Source: AWTP1-13 sp963832445 (GTDB lineage Bacteria; Pseudomonadota; Alphaproteobacteria; Rhizobiales; Hyphomicrobiaceae). From it: 64,000 nt of DNA. A program made the translations under genes and the position numbers. The stretch's first letter is position 1, and each line of letters begins with the position of its first letter. The DNA is taken from contig CAWHUM010000010.1 in NCBI GenBank assembly GCA_963832445.1, forward strand, positions 186,001 to 250,000. The letters are read 5' to 3'. This document shows positions 10,160 to 19,052 of the stretch, piece by piece. Below the pieces are notes generated by a model, which did not search any database, was not told where the DNA came from, and was given only the letters and a program-made list of their open reading frames with translations.

Positions 10160-11187
10160 GCGGCCTCCTGCGCTTCAGCGTAGAAGGTTGCCAACCCGGC
10201 GAGCACCGCGCGGGGGCTCTCCATCGTGCAGAGCCTGCGGCGCCAGACCTTGACGGTTTCGGCAGGCCGGCCGCTGGCGGCCAGATACCAGCCGATATGC
10301 TTGCGGGCGTTGCGCAGCCCGAGCGCAGGCCCGTCCTGCTCGAGAACCGCCTCGACGTGTGCTGCCGCGATCATCCCTTGCCGCTCGAGCGCGGGCGCAC
10401 CGGGATCGTTGGCGCCGGTGAGCGTGGCGGCGACGCGCCCGAGCATCCACGGCGCGCCATAGGCGCCGCGCCCGATCATGACAGCGTCCGCGCCCGAGGC
10501 CGCGAGCGCGGCCTGGGCGGTCGCTGGATCGACGATATCGCCGTTCACGACCACGGGGATGCGCACGGCGTCCTTGACGGCGCGCACGCGAGCCCAATCG
10601 GCAGCTCCGTTGAAGAACTGGTTGCGTGTACGTGCGTGCACCGTAAGCATCTGCACGCCCGCCGCTTGCGCCTGCCGCGCGAGCTCCGGTGCATTGACGC
10701 TTGAGTGATCCCAGCCAAGACGCATCTTCAGCGTCACGGGCACGCGCACGGCGCTGACGACGGCCTCGATGAGACGGACGGCATGGTCGATGTCGCGCAT
10801 CAGCGCCGACCCCGACAGCTTTCCGGTCACCTCGCGGGCGGGACAGCCCATGTTGATGTCGATGATGTCGGCGTCGAGGCTCTCGGCGACGCGCGCACCT
10901 TCGCCCATCCAGCGAGCCTCGCAGCCCACGAGTTGTATGACAAAGGGCTTGCAGTCGGCGCCGCCTGCCTTGCGCTGCGCCTTGTTGGCAGCCGTCGCCA
11001 GCTGTTCGCTGGCGATCATCTCCGTTATGACGAGACCCGCCCCCAAGCGGTGCGCGAGACGGCGAAAAGCCGCGTCGGTTATGCCCGACATGGGTGCCAG
11101 CAATACGCGGTTGGCCAGCTTGTGCGGCCCGATACGAACCGGCACTGTTGGCGGCGCCTTGGGACTAACGCTTGCGCAATTGCCCAT
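10156..11187 (-). CDS. dusB: tRNA-dihydrouridine synthase DusB (NifR3)
   Basis: A 343-residue flavoenzyme that reduces specific uridines of tRNA to dihydrouridine. Visible signatures are APMSGITDAAFR at the N-terminus, the catalytic-cysteine region DINMGCPAREV, and FMN-binding segments VTLKMRLGW and VVVNGDI with MIGRGAYG. It is the first gene of the dusB-ntrB-ntrC-ntrY-ntrX transcription unit, and the position next to ntrB gave the family its old name nifR3. It is divergent from ispDF across about 155 bases, which must hold both promoters. Confidence 0.96.
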   Translation of the reverse strand: MGNCASVSPKAPPTVPVRIGPHKLANRVLLAPMSGITDAAFRRLAHRLGAGLVITEMIASEQLATAANKAQRKAGGADCKPFVIQLVGCEARWMGEGARVAESLDADIIDINMGCPAREVTGKLSGSALMRDIDHAVRLIEAVVSAVRVPVTLKMRLGWDHSSVNAPELARQAQAAGVQMLTVHARTRNQFFNGAADWARVRAVKDAVRIPVVVNGDIVDPATAQAALAASGADAVMIGRGAYGAPWMLGRVAATLTGANDPGAPALERQGMIAAAHVEAVLEQDGPALGLRNARKHIGWYLAASGRPAETVKVWRRRLCTMESPRAVLAGLATFYAEAQEAA

Positions 11188-11343
11188 AAATTAGGCATAT
11201 TCTCCGAGTGCACTTCTCTTGGGCAGACTAGCGCGCAGTGTTGGGGACCGCAAGTGCGAATAGTGGTCCATCCACCTTCTCCAGTTGTCGCGCCGGCCGT
11301 CAGTAGGCTAACTGGCGCAATCCCTTAGCCAGCGAGCGCAAGT

Positions 11344-12507
11344 GTGACAGCCGCCGCCCTGATTGTTGCCGCCGGCCGCGGTGTGCGAGCCGGCGGGGCT
11401 TTGCCCAAGCAGTATGCGCAGATCGGCGGTACGCCCGTTCTGACGCGCACACTCGCGCTTTTCCTCGGGCATCCGCGGATCGACCGGGTCGTGGTGGTAA
11501 TCGGCACCGGCGACCGTGCGCTTTATGACGACGCGGCCGGCGCCGGTCACTCCAAGCTATCCCCGCCCGTCACAGGCGGGGATACGCGCCAGCGCTCCGT
11601 CCTCAACGGATTGCGCGCCTTGGCCCCGCTCAGCCCCGGCGTGGTGGTCATCCATGACGCCGTCCGCCCTTTCGTCACAGCCGATATCGTTGACCGCGTG
11701 CTGGATGCCCTCGCCGATACGCCCGCGGCCATTGCCGCCGTGCCCATGGCCGACACCCTGAAACGGGCAGGCCCCCAACTCCGCATCGCCGAAACCGTCT
11801 CGCGGGACGGCCTCTGGCGCGCACAGACCCCGCAAGGCTTTCGGTTTGCGGAAATTCTGGCAGCGCACGAAGCCGCGGCGGCGGCCGGGCAGGCGGACCT
11901 TACCGATGACGCGGCCGTCGCCGAATGGGCAGGTCTGGCGGTGACGTTGGTGGAAGGCAGCGAAGCCAATCGCAAGCTGACGACAGCGGAGGACCTCGCC
12001 ATGGCCCGTAGCGTCGGTTCCCCGAACCTGGATGTGCGGACCGGACAGGGCTTCGACGTGCACCGCTTCGCCCCGGGAGACCATGTCTGGCTTTGCGGTG
12101 TCAGGGTTCCCCATTCCCATGCCCTGGAAGGCCACTCCGACGCCGACGTAGGGCTGCACGCGCTCACCGATGCGCTGCTGGGCGCCGTTGCCGACGGGGA
12201 TATCGGCCAGCATTTCCCCAATACCGACCCCGCGTGGAAAGGGGCGGCATCGCACGTTTTCCTCACCGAGGCCCTCAAGCGGGTTCACGCGCGCGGCGCC
12301 ACCATTACAAACGTGGACATCACGTTGTTGTGCGAAGCGCCCAAGATCGCTCCGTATCGCGACGCAATGCGGGCACGCATTGCCGAAATACTCGGCCTTG
12401 ATATCGCCCGCGTTGCTGTGAAAGCCACGACAACCGAGGGACTTGGCTTCACCGGCCGACGGGAAGGCATTGCCGCAACCGCTATCGCAACCGTGGTCGT
12501 GCGGTGA
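11344..12507 (+). CDS. ispDF: Bifunctional IspD/IspF isoprenoid enzyme
   Basis: A 387-residue fusion typical of alphaproteobacteria. Residues about 1-225 are IspD (2-C-methyl-D-erythritol 4-phosphate cytidylyltransferase), with the nucleotide loop ALIVAAGRGVRAGG and K near 23 (LPKQYAQI). Residues about 226-387 are IspF (MECDP synthase), with zinc ligands in GFDVHRF and LEGHSDADVGLHALTDALLG. Together they catalyse two steps of the non-mevalonate pathway. The start is GTG at 11344. The gene is divergent from dusB and begins the conserved ispDF-cinA-ratA-lipA run, here interrupted by a MarR gene. Confidence 0.96.
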   Translation: MTAAALIVAAGRGVRAGGALPKQYAQIGGTPVLTRTLALFLGHPRIDRVVVVIGTGDRALYDDAAGAGHSKLSPPVTGGDTRQRSVLNGLRALAPLSPGVVVIHDAVRPFVTADIVDRVLDALADTPAAIAAVPMADTLKRAGPQLRIAETVSRDGLWRAQTPQGFRFAEILAAHEAAAAAGQADLTDDAAVAEWAGLAVTLVEGSEANRKLTTAEDLAMARSVGSPNLDVRTGQGFDVHRFAPGDHVWLCGVRVPHSHALEGHSDADVGLHALTDALLGAVADGDIGQHFPNTDPAWKGAASHVFLTEALKRVHARGATITNVDITLLCEAPKIAPYRDAMRARIAEILGLDIARVAVKATTTEGLGFTGRREGIAATAIATVVVR

Positions 12508-12655
12508 CGTGATCGGGACGCAACAGAACTGTGCTCTGACAAGCGTTGCCAACAGGCGCCTTCCTGCAACCGGGCCCGCCCCAAGGCTGCCCAGGTGACA
12601 CGGGCCGAGAATCGGGGCAAGGCGAGATAGGATTCCGGGCAGAGAGGGATGCCCT

Positions 12656-13135
12656 ATGAACATCATGACACATGGTGTCGTTACCGCGGCGGCCGACATC
12701 TCGGAGATTGCCGAGAGCACATCGGCCTCGTGCATATCGACTCGCGTCCGACAGCTGAGCCGCATCATCACCCGCGTCTACGACGATGCCATGCGTCCCC
12801 TCGGCATCACGGCCAGTCAGTTCACACTGCTCACCCAGCTCGCCCAGCAGGACGGCATCACGGCGGTGGAGATCGGCCACTCGCTCGATATCGAGAAGTC
12901 CACGCTCTCCCGCAACTTGAAGCGCCTGCTGGCGCTCGGGCACATCACCATGGACCCGCCGGCGGGAAGACGCGGTCGCGGGCTGCATCTCACCCCCAAG
13001 GGTGAGATGGTCATCCAGCAGGGCTTTCCGGTCTGGCGCGAAGCGCAGACCCGCACCATTCGCGTGCTGGGCCCCGAAAGCCGCAACACGCTCGATGGGC
13101 TCCTCGGTCAGGCGGAGAAGCTCGCGGCCGCCTGA
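12656..13135 (+). CDS. MarR family transcriptional regulator
   Basis: A 159-residue winged-helix regulator. The central DNA-binding region (about 50-110) contains GITASQFTLLTQLAQ, the recognition-helix region IEKSTLSRNLKRL and the basic wing PAGRRGRGLHLTPKG, which fit MarR/DUF24-like dimeric repressors. The ATG at 12656 follows an AGAGGGA element. It lies between ispDF and cinA, which are usually closer together in relatives, so it may be a later insertion. The inducer and targets cannot be read from the sequence. No clear operator was found in the 148-base gap upstream. Confidence 0.85.
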   Translation: MNIMTHGVVTAAADISEIAESTSASCISTRVRQLSRIITRVYDDAMRPLGITASQFTLLTQLAQQDGITAVEIGHSLDIEKSTLSRNLKRLLALGHITMDPPAGRRGRGLHLTPKGEMVIQQGFPVWREAQTRTIRVLGPESRNTLDGLLGQAEKLAAA

Positions 13136-13233
13136 CGTCCCCTTTTGCCACCTTTCGCTCTATTGTGGACCGGTGCGCTCGGCAATGATGCGCGCCGGTT
13201 TCGCGTTGTGCGTGGTGAAGTGAAGGCAGCCCG

Positions 13234-13737
13234 ATGTTTCCTCCGCACCTGCTCGAGATGAGCGCTTCCCTGCTCGGCCGGCTGCGAGCGGCAAACCTCA
13301 GGCTGGTGACGGCCGAGAGCTGCACCGGCGGGCTCGTCAGCAGCGTGCTGACCGAAATTGCGGGCTCCTCCGACGTGGTCGAGCGCGGCTTCGTCACCTA
13401 TTCTAACGCAGCGAAGATGGAGCTGCTTGGCGTGCCCGATGCGATGCTCGCCGAGCACGGCGCTGTGAGCGAGCCGGTTGCCAGAGCCATGGCCCAGGGT
13501 GCATCGGCGCACTCGGAGGCTGACATCGCCGTCTCAGTTACGGGCATTGCTGGACCGGGCGGCGGCAGCGCGGCAAAGCCAGTGGGGCTCGTCCACATTG
13601 CCGCTGCGAGGCGAGGCGGCAATGTCCTGCACAGGGAATGCCGCTTTGGCGACATCGGCCGCGGGCCCATCCGCCTCGCCAGCGTGGAGGCCGCGCTTCA
13701 GCTGGTGGCGCGCGCCGCCGAGGGCTCAGCGCCGTAG
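13234..13737 (+). CDS. CinA family nicotinamide-nucleotide amidohydrolase
   Basis: A 167-residue single-domain CinA/PncC protein. Signatures are LVTAESCTGGLVSSVLT at about residues 22-38 and SVTGIAGPGGGSAAKPVGLV further on, which form the amidohydrolase active site. It deamidates NMN to nicotinic acid mononucleotide in pyridine-nucleotide recycling. The N-terminal MoaB-like half of full-length CinA is absent, as is usual for short alphaproteobacterial forms. An AAGG element precedes the ATG. Its last 40 bases overlap, in antisense, the 3' end of the convergent ratA gene. Confidence 0.9.
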   Translation: MFPPHLLEMSASLLGRLRAANLRLVTAESCTGGLVSSVLTEIAGSSDVVERGFVTYSNAAKMELLGVPDAMLAEHGAVSEPVARAMAQGASAHSEADIAVSVTGIAGPGGGSAAKPVGLVHIAAARRGGNVLHRECRFGDIGRGPIRLASVEAALQLVARAAEGSAP

Positions 13738-14180
13738 ATCGCCTGCGCCCGCTCCTCGAAGGCGCGCGTGTAGCGGCGGAAGGCGCGCTCGAACAGGGCG
13801 CCCACCAGCATCTGCAGCATCATCGACCTGAACTCGTAGGCGATGGAGAAGTCGACATCGCAGCCGCCGGGGCTTGGGCGAAACTCCCAGCGGTTCTCCA
13901 GCCGGCTGAAGGGACCGCGCGAATCCGGCGTGCCCTGCGCCAGCACCGCAGGCTGGGCCGGATCGAGGGTGACGCGGCTGGTGAACGTCTCGCGGATCGC
14001 GTGATAGCCGACGGTCATGTCCGCAACCACGACGTCCCTCTCGCCGTCGCGCTGGCGCGAGCGCACCACGAGGGCCTCGCACAGCGGCAGGAACTCGGGG
14101 TAGCGCTCGACATCGGCCACCAGCGCGAACATCTGTTGCGGCGTGAACGGCACGTGGCGGGTGGTGCGGAAGGAGGGCAT
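13698..14180 (-). CDS. RatA/Coq10-type START-domain protein
   Basis: A 160-residue polyketide cyclase/START-fold protein. It begins MPSFRTTRHVPFTPQQMFAL, followed by the characteristic VADVERYPEFLPLCEALVV. This is the Coq10/RatA family: ubiquinone-binding respiratory chaperones in mitochondria and alphaproteobacteria, a proposed ribosome-association toxin in E. coli. In alphaproteobacteria the Coq10-like role is more likely. I chose the ATG at 14180 because the frame upstream of it is not family-like. In relatives this gene follows lipA directly. Here a divergent peroxiredoxin gene lies between them. Confidence 0.9.
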   Translation of the reverse strand: MPSFRTTRHVPFTPQQMFALVADVERYPEFLPLCEALVVRSRQRDGERDVVVADMTVGYHAIRETFTSRVTLDPAQPAVLAQGTPDSRGPFSRLENRWEFRPSPGGCDVDFSIAYEFRSMMLQMLVGALFERAFRRYTRAFEERAQAIYGAEPSAARATS

Positions 14181-14547
14181 GGCTCGCGCGTGATCTTCCA
14201 ATGGTCCCAGCCTATCAGGAAAGCGCCTGCTGGAATCTGGGTCGCATCCCTGTCGCGGCGAAACACCACGGGATGGAGATGGCTGCCTGCTACGCGTATG
14301 CCGCCCACATTCCCACCAACACGCGGGCCGCAATGCACCGGAAGCTGCCGACTTGCCCAGGGACGCGATCTGCCGGGAGCTGCCGTTCTTGCACGGCGGC
14401 ACCCAGCCGGCACACGGCCGATTCCGGCCACAAAAATGGGCATATTGGCAATGTGGGGACTACTACTCCTAGCGATGGACTGCCCCCGACTTGCGGGATG
14501 CTGGCGAGACACTCTTGGAGTAGCGGCACCGCAGTCTGGAGCTATCA
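14181..14547. other. Intergenic region between divergent ratA and peroxiredoxin genes
   Basis: These 367 bases separate two divergent genes and must hold both promoters. A GGAG element at about 14536-14539 serves the peroxiredoxin start. I see no convincing small gene, strong hairpin or recognisable operator. Short frames on both strands look like random coding. Confidence 0.5.
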
Positions 14548-15099
14548 ATGACAGCCCTCGCTCGCTTTCTTCTGAGCTGTTTCCTTGTAGGCCTGCTGCC
14601 GGCCCTCGCGTGGTCCGAGCTGACGGTTGGGACGATTGCGCCAGCATTCTCCACGAAAGCGGCGCAGGGCGGTACGGACCTGACCTTCACGCTATCTGAG
14701 GCCCTCAAGAAGGGCCCGGTCGTCGTGTACTTCTATCCGAAGAGCTTCACATCGGTCTGCACGGAGGAAGCCAACCTGTTTGCGGAGGCCATGCCGGAGT
14801 TCGAAAGGCTGGGCTCCTCGGTCATCGGCATCTCTACCGATACGATCGAGACGCAGCGTGAGTTCTCACGGATGGCATGTCGCGACAAATTCCCGGTTGC
14901 TGCCGATCCCAAGGGGAATGTTGCAAAGGCCTACGACGTCCTGGTCGGGTTTGGCAGCTTCATCTTTGCCAGCCGAACGTCCTACGTGATCACGCCCGAC
15001 GGCAAGATCGCGTCGGTCCTGACGGCAGGAGATGCGGGCAGCCATATCCAATCCGCTCTCACGTCTGTCAAAGCCTGGAAAACGCGCCCAGTCCGATAA
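14548..15099 (+). CDS. Exported AhpC/TSA-type peroxiredoxin
   Basis: A 183-residue thioredoxin-fold protein. Residues 1-23 form a signal peptide (hydrophobic FLLSCFLVGLLPALAW). The mature part has the peroxidatic cysteine motif FTSVCTEEA, preceded by VVVYFYPKSF as in Bcp/PrxQ peroxiredoxins, and a second cysteine in MACRDKF that could resolve the sulfenate. Export implies periplasmic peroxide removal. The C-terminal ITPDGKIASV segment is normal for the fold. A GGAG element lies just before the ATG. The gene is inserted between ratA and lipA, which are adjacent in most relatives. Confidence 0.87.
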   Translation: MTALARFLLSCFLVGLLPALAWSELTVGTIAPAFSTKAAQGGTDLTFTLSEALKKGPVVVYFYPKSFTSVCTEEANLFAEAMPEFERLGSSVIGISTDTIETQREFSRMACRDKFPVAADPKGNVAKAYDVLVGFGSFIFASRTSYVITPDGKIASVLTAGDAGSHIQSALTSVKAWKTRPVR

Positions 15100-15284
15100 G
15101 CGAGCAATCGTCGTAGCATTTCCCAGGTCACGCCGCGTGATACCCCCCGTTGGTCCGCCAGCGTCGCCCCACGTCGGCGAATGTCTGAATCGGGTCAGAC
15201 GCGACCCAGCCGAACTGCCATGCTTCCGAAGTAACTCGAAAGCGGACTCGGTAATGCTAGCCCGCTGCACCCGCGGCGCTTCGG

Positions 15285-16230
15285 CTACGCCCGCTGCGCC
15301 AGCCGCGCAGCGCGCAGCCGGGCGAAGTCGTCGCCCGCGTGATAGGACGAACGCGTCAGCGGGCTCGCCGACACCATCAGGAAGCCCTTGGAGTAGGCCA
15401 CGCTCTCGTAGGCCTTGAACTCGTCGGGCGTGACGAACTCCTTCACCTCCGCGTGCTTGCGCGTGGGTTGCAGATACTGGCCGATGGTGAGGAAATCCAC
15501 GTCCGCCGAGCGCAGGTCGTCCATCACCTGCAGCACCTCCTCGCGCGTTTCGCCCAGGCCCACCATGATGCCCGACTTGGTGAACATCGTCGGGAGAGAG
15601 CTCCTTCACCCGCTGCAGCAGCCGCAGCGAATGGAAGTAGCGCGCACCGGGGCGGATCCTGAGATAGAGCGAGGGCACCGTCTCGAGGTTGTGGTTGTAG
15701 ATGTCGGGCGTGGCCTCGACGACCGTCTCCAGCGCGCCGTCCTTGCGCAGGAAGTCCGGGGTCAGCACCTCGATGGTGGTCTTCGGCGTCAGCGCGCGGA
15801 TGGCGCGGATGGTGGCCGCGAAATGCGCGCCGCCGCCGTCGGCAAGATCGTCGCGGTCGACCGACGTGATGACGATGTGATCGAGCCCCAGCTTGGCCAC
15901 CGCCTGCGCCACGTTCTCGGGCTCCGCCGCATCGAGCGCGCCCGGCAGCCCGGTCTTGACGTTGCAGAAGGCGCAGGCACGCGTGCAGGTGTCGCCCATG
16001 ATCATCATGGTGGCGTGGCGGCCGGCCCAGCACTCGGCGATGTTGGGGCAGCCCGCCTCCTCGCACACGGTGACGAGGCCGTGCTCGCGCAGGATTGCGC
16101 GCGTCTCGTTGAACTGCGGCGAGGACGCCGGCACCTTCACCCGGATCCAGTCCGGCTTGCGCAGCACCGGCGTGTCGGGCCGGTGGGCCTTCTCGGGGTG
16201 GCGCGGTCGCTTGTCGAGGATGGTGACCAT
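15285..16230 (-). CDS. lipA: Lipoyl synthase LipA, interrupted by a one-base frameshift
   Basis: A radical-SAM enzyme that inserts two sulfurs into octanoylated lipoyl domains. The auxiliary-cluster cysteines are C56, C61 and C67 (CEEAGCPNIAEC), and the radical-SAM cysteines are C82, C86 and C89 (CTRACAFC). The C-terminal SPLTRSSYHAGDDF holds the serine ligand. The reading frame shifts by one extra base in the GGG run at 15592-15594. Removing one G joins VKELSP to TMFTKSGIMVGLGETREE and restores a continuous protein of about 314 residues, the normal length. Because lipoylation is usually essential, a sequencing or assembly indel is more likely than a true pseudogene. Confidence 0.92.
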
Positions 16231-16608
16231 GGTTCTCTCGATGCCCCGCCTGGATTGGAGGCATCATCGACGAAAGTGGCTGCGTCGCTGGCCAAAATCA
16301 AGCTGGGTGAGGGGCCGTCGGCTGGGAAGGGCGCGCCTACGCGCTGCACCCCACATCCATAGTTGATGGCACGAGGCTGCCGGCCTTCCGGGTTGTAGCT
16401 ATTCCGTGAGCTATCAGTAGGATTTGCTACGTGCGACCGGAGCGGCCAGAATGCGACTTCGTGACCCGAGACGGAAGTTTGTGATGTTTGCATCACAGAT
16501 CGCCGCGGGGAGGACAGCTCGGAACGAAACCGGCTTGCCAGTCGGCGGCACCGGCATGGCAATCTGACCCCGCCGCGGCCCGGCACACCGGGCATCCAGG
16601 GAGGCGCC
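16231..16608. other. Intergenic region between divergent lipA and LLM oxidoreductase genes
   Basis: These 378 bases hold the promoters of two divergent genes. The only clear structure is an 18-base inverted repeat at 16480-16497, listed separately. An AGGGAGG element at 16598-16604 serves the downstream start. No small gene is convincing. Confidence 0.5.
16480..16497. promoter_or_regulatory. Inverted repeat TGTGATG-N4-CATCACA, candidate operator
   Basis: A perfect 7+4+7 inverted repeat about 110 bases upstream of the LLM oxidoreductase start. The TGTGA...TCACA ends recall CRP/FNR-family sites, but the inner spacing is 8 rather than 6 bases, so the cognate regulator is unknown. Confidence 0.35.
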
Positions 16609-17661
16609 ATGCACTTCGGCCAGTTCAACCTGATGGGCTACCGCACGCCGGGCACCAGGGCGCAGGAAATCTACGACAACGCGGTCGAGCAGGTTAAGGC
16701 CGCGGAGGCCAACGGCTTCGAGATCGCCTGGTTCGCCGAGCACCATTTCTCCAACTACTGCATCTGTCCCTCGCCGCTGATGATGCTGGCCAGGCTCGCC
16801 GGCGAGACCAGCCGCATCAGGCTCGGCTCCGCGGTGGTGGTGGCGCCGCTCTACCAGCCCGTGCGCCTCATCTCCGAGATCGGCATGGTGGACGCGCTCA
16901 CCCACGGCCGGCTCGTGCTGGGCGTGGGCAGCGGCTACCAGCCCTACGAGTTCGAGCGCTTTGGCGAGGACCTGGCGAACTCGGTGCCGAAGCTGTTCGA
17001 GTTCATGGAGATGCTGGAGCTCGCCTTCACCGGCGACGTCCTCAGCTATCAGGGCAAGTACTACTCGCTGCCCGAAACCCACATAGCCTCACGGCCGGTG
17101 AAGGGCCTACCTGAGGTCTGGGTCGCCGGCGACAACCCCGCTCTGCACGCGCTCGCCGCGCGCAAGGGCTGGACGGTGATGCTCACTCCGCGGCACGCCT
17201 CGGTGCCGCAGCTGCTCGACGCCCGCGAGCGGCTGGCCGGCATCTACCGGGCCGAGGCCATGGACGCGGCCCGCGTCGCCATCGCTCCGCTGCGCCACGT
17301 GTGCATCACCGACAGCAAGGCGGAAGCGGAGAGCTTCATGGAGAATGCGCGTCACCAGATCCGCCTCTCACAGAGCCTGCGCTTCCGCGAGGAGCTGATC
17401 GACGGCACCATGCTGGTGGAGAAGCCTTACAAGGGCGAGCCGCCCATGGAGGAGTTCGCCAGGCATGTCTTGATCGGCGACGCTGGGATGGTGGCCGAGC
17501 GCATGGCCGCCCTGATCGGCGCAGCGCGGCCCCGGCACATGCTGTTGCACTTCCAGGCCGGTGCCTCGCCGCAAAAGACGGCGCTGCGGTCGATCGAACA
17601 ATTCGCCGCAAAGGTGCGCCCGATGCTGGAGAAACAGCTGGGGCCGTTGGAACGGCTCTGA
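16609..17661 (+). CDS. LLM-class flavin-dependent oxidoreductase
   Basis: A 350-residue bacterial-luciferase-like TIM-barrel protein. Family marks are the N-terminal MHFGQFNLMGYR, the AEHHFSNY segment, RLGSAVVVAPLYQPVRL, the LTHGRLVLGVGSGYQPYEFERFG loop and the late VGDAGMVAERMAAL-type region. These enzymes use reduced flavin for monooxygenation or, in F420 branches, hydride transfer. The substrate cannot be predicted. A strong AGGGAGG precedes the ATG. It is monocistronic, divergent from lipA. Confidence 0.85.
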   Translation: MHFGQFNLMGYRTPGTRAQEIYDNAVEQVKAAEANGFEIAWFAEHHFSNYCICPSPLMMLARLAGETSRIRLGSAVVVAPLYQPVRLISEIGMVDALTHGRLVLGVGSGYQPYEFERFGEDLANSVPKLFEFMEMLELAFTGDVLSYQGKYYSLPETHIASRPVKGLPEVWVAGDNPALHALAARKGWTVMLTPRHASVPQLLDARERLAGIYRAEAMDAARVAIAPLRHVCITDSKAEAESFMENARHQIRLSQSLRFREELIDGTMLVEKPYKGEPPMEEFARHVLIGDAGMVAERMAALIGAARPRHMLLHFQAGASPQKTALRSIEQFAAKVRPMLEKQLGPLERL

Positions 17662-17789
17662 TCTTGGCACCAGAGCAATGTAGGAGGCAGGCGGGGCGAA
17701 CCTTCCGCTTGTGGGAGTGAAGTGGACGCAAACGGCGATACGAGTTGCCGTTCGCTCGCCATCCGAAATCATTGTGGAGGTTGTTGTTA

Positions 17790-17960
17790 TCAGAAACGCA
17801 GACAATCCAAACTGATGTTGCATTGTGCCCAAGCTGGGGCGTCTTCATCGTCGGGGACTGGGCCCACGGTGCTGTTGCCAAGAACACCTGTGGTGACGCC
17901 GGCAATGGCGATCGTGCCGACCATGACAAGCATGGCAATCGAAAGCAGGTACTTTTTCAT
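17790..17960 (-). CDS. Small exported or membrane peptide, hypothetical (56 aa)
   Basis: The ATG at 17960 gives a basic start (MKKYLLS), a hydrophobic stretch (IAMLVMVGTIAIAGVTTGVL) and an acidic tail with two cysteines ending SLDCLRF. The layout is that of a signal peptide plus a short mature peptide of about 30 residues, or a small membrane protein. The local base composition is less GC-rich than the neighbours. The frame extends to 17987 with a second ATG, but the Lys-Lys start is more signal-like. No homologous family comes to mind. Confidence 0.4.
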   Translation of the reverse strand: MKKYLLSIAMLVMVGTIAIAGVTTGVLGNSTVGPVPDDEDAPAWAQCNISLDCLRF

Positions 17961-18308
17961 GTGTGTCACCCACGTTTGAAGCTTCATCTCAGGTGACTGA
18001 ATGGAAGCGCATCGTCGTCAGTCGAGGCGCGAAATCAGCGTTACTCTCGCGTCAAAAAGTCAAGGCTGTGTCCTACGGCACAAGTCAGTGAAAGATGTCC
18101 CGACCACAGGTTACAGAGCTTTCACCGTGGTGGCAGGGCATACGGCATGCGTGCTCGTGACTTCGAACCGGTCCTCGGCGACCGCTCCGTTGAATGCCGT
18201 GCGCACTCATCGCGACGCGACGGGGTTCCGACGTCTGATGCGTTTGATCGAGATGTGGGGCAGCTTGCACAAGTACATCTGGGTGTGATGGGGTCCCAGC
18301 AGGGGGTC
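17961..18308. other. Intergenic region upstream of the HExxH protein
   Basis: These 348 bases lie between the divergent small peptide gene and the HExxH membrane protein gene. The frame of the latter is open back to 18147, but that translation is not protein-like before MALRMIKR. An AGGGGG element at 18301-18306 lies close before the chosen start. I see no hairpin or clear operator. Confidence 0.4.
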
Positions 18309-19052
18309 ATGGCGTTGAGGATGATTAAACGAGCACTGCTTTGGGCCATCGGGGCTGTGGCTACGTTTGCGCTATTGTTTGGCGCCCTTATCGTTTGGCC
18401 GGGTCCGCTGTTTGCGTTCTCGCGGGGCACTGGGAAGATCATCGTCGCCTCTGACCGTCCCATCCCGTCCGCTGGTGGAGAACGGTTTCTGCGTGACTGC
18501 GAGAGACTGCTTGAGCGATCGCCGCTCAAGGCTAAAGCGCGCCAGTATCGGGTTTATGTCACGAACGAGGATTGGCGCCAGCGCTTGTTCTTCGTCCCGC
18601 ACCCCAAGGCCTGGGGCGTGGCCTACTACTATGGCTTTGGAAGCGCCGCCTTCATGAGCGGCGCCAATTTTGAGACGGGCCGCGTGGTGCATTGGGGATA
18701 TGTCGGCACACCGCCGCGCACGCTCGCAAACTTATGCGCCCACGAACTCACCCATATCATTGTCTGGGAACATATCGGTCTCGCTCGCCTTCGCGTGCCG
18801 CGATGGGTATGGGAAGGTTTCGCCGACTTTGTCGCCATAGAGAACCGCGAGTTTTTCGAAGAGTTGCGCAACGCGCTTGGCGATCGACCCGTCGATATCC
18901 CGATGATGATGAAGTACGGCTTCTATCCGCGATACCGACTGCTTGTGACGTATTTCATCGAGAGAAGGGGCTGGACCGTTGACCAACTCCTGCAGACAAG
19001 ACTGACGGAGAACGAGGCAGCCGCGATCATGCGCGCAGACGCGAAGCGATGA
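18309..19052 (+). CDS. Membrane-anchored HExxH zinc-metallopeptidase-like protein
   Basis: A 247-residue protein from the ATG at 18309. One N-terminal membrane anchor (about 8-30, LLWAIGAVATFALLFGALIV) is followed by an extracytoplasmic domain. That domain carries the zinc motif HELTH at 145-149 and WEGFADFV with E169, about 20 residues later, as the likely third ligand. This is the gluzincin arrangement, similar to peptidase MA/M1-like folds. The catalytic glutamate (E146) is present, so it may be active. No substrate is known and no operon partner is visible. The specific family is not one I can name. Confidence 0.65.
   Translation: MALRMIKRALLWAIGAVATFALLFGALIVWPGPLFAFSRGTGKIIVASDRPIPSAGGERFLRDCERLLERSPLKAKARQYRVYVTNEDWRQRLFFVPHPKAWGVAYYYGFGSAAFMSGANFETGRVVHWGYVGTPPRTLANLCAHELTHIIVWEHIGLARLRVPRWVWEGFADFVAIENREFFEELRNALGDRPVDIPMMMKYGFYPRYRLLVTYFIERRGWTVDQLLQTRLTENEAAAIMRADAKR

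Noticed and set aside
11188..11343. NtrC-type site (TGCAC...GGGCA) between dusB and ispDF
   Set aside because: Only one half fits the consensus. I could not call it a real NtrC site.
14201..14551. Short frames in the ratA-peroxiredoxin gap
   Set aside because: No start signals, no conserved-looking sequence. Better explained as intergenic.
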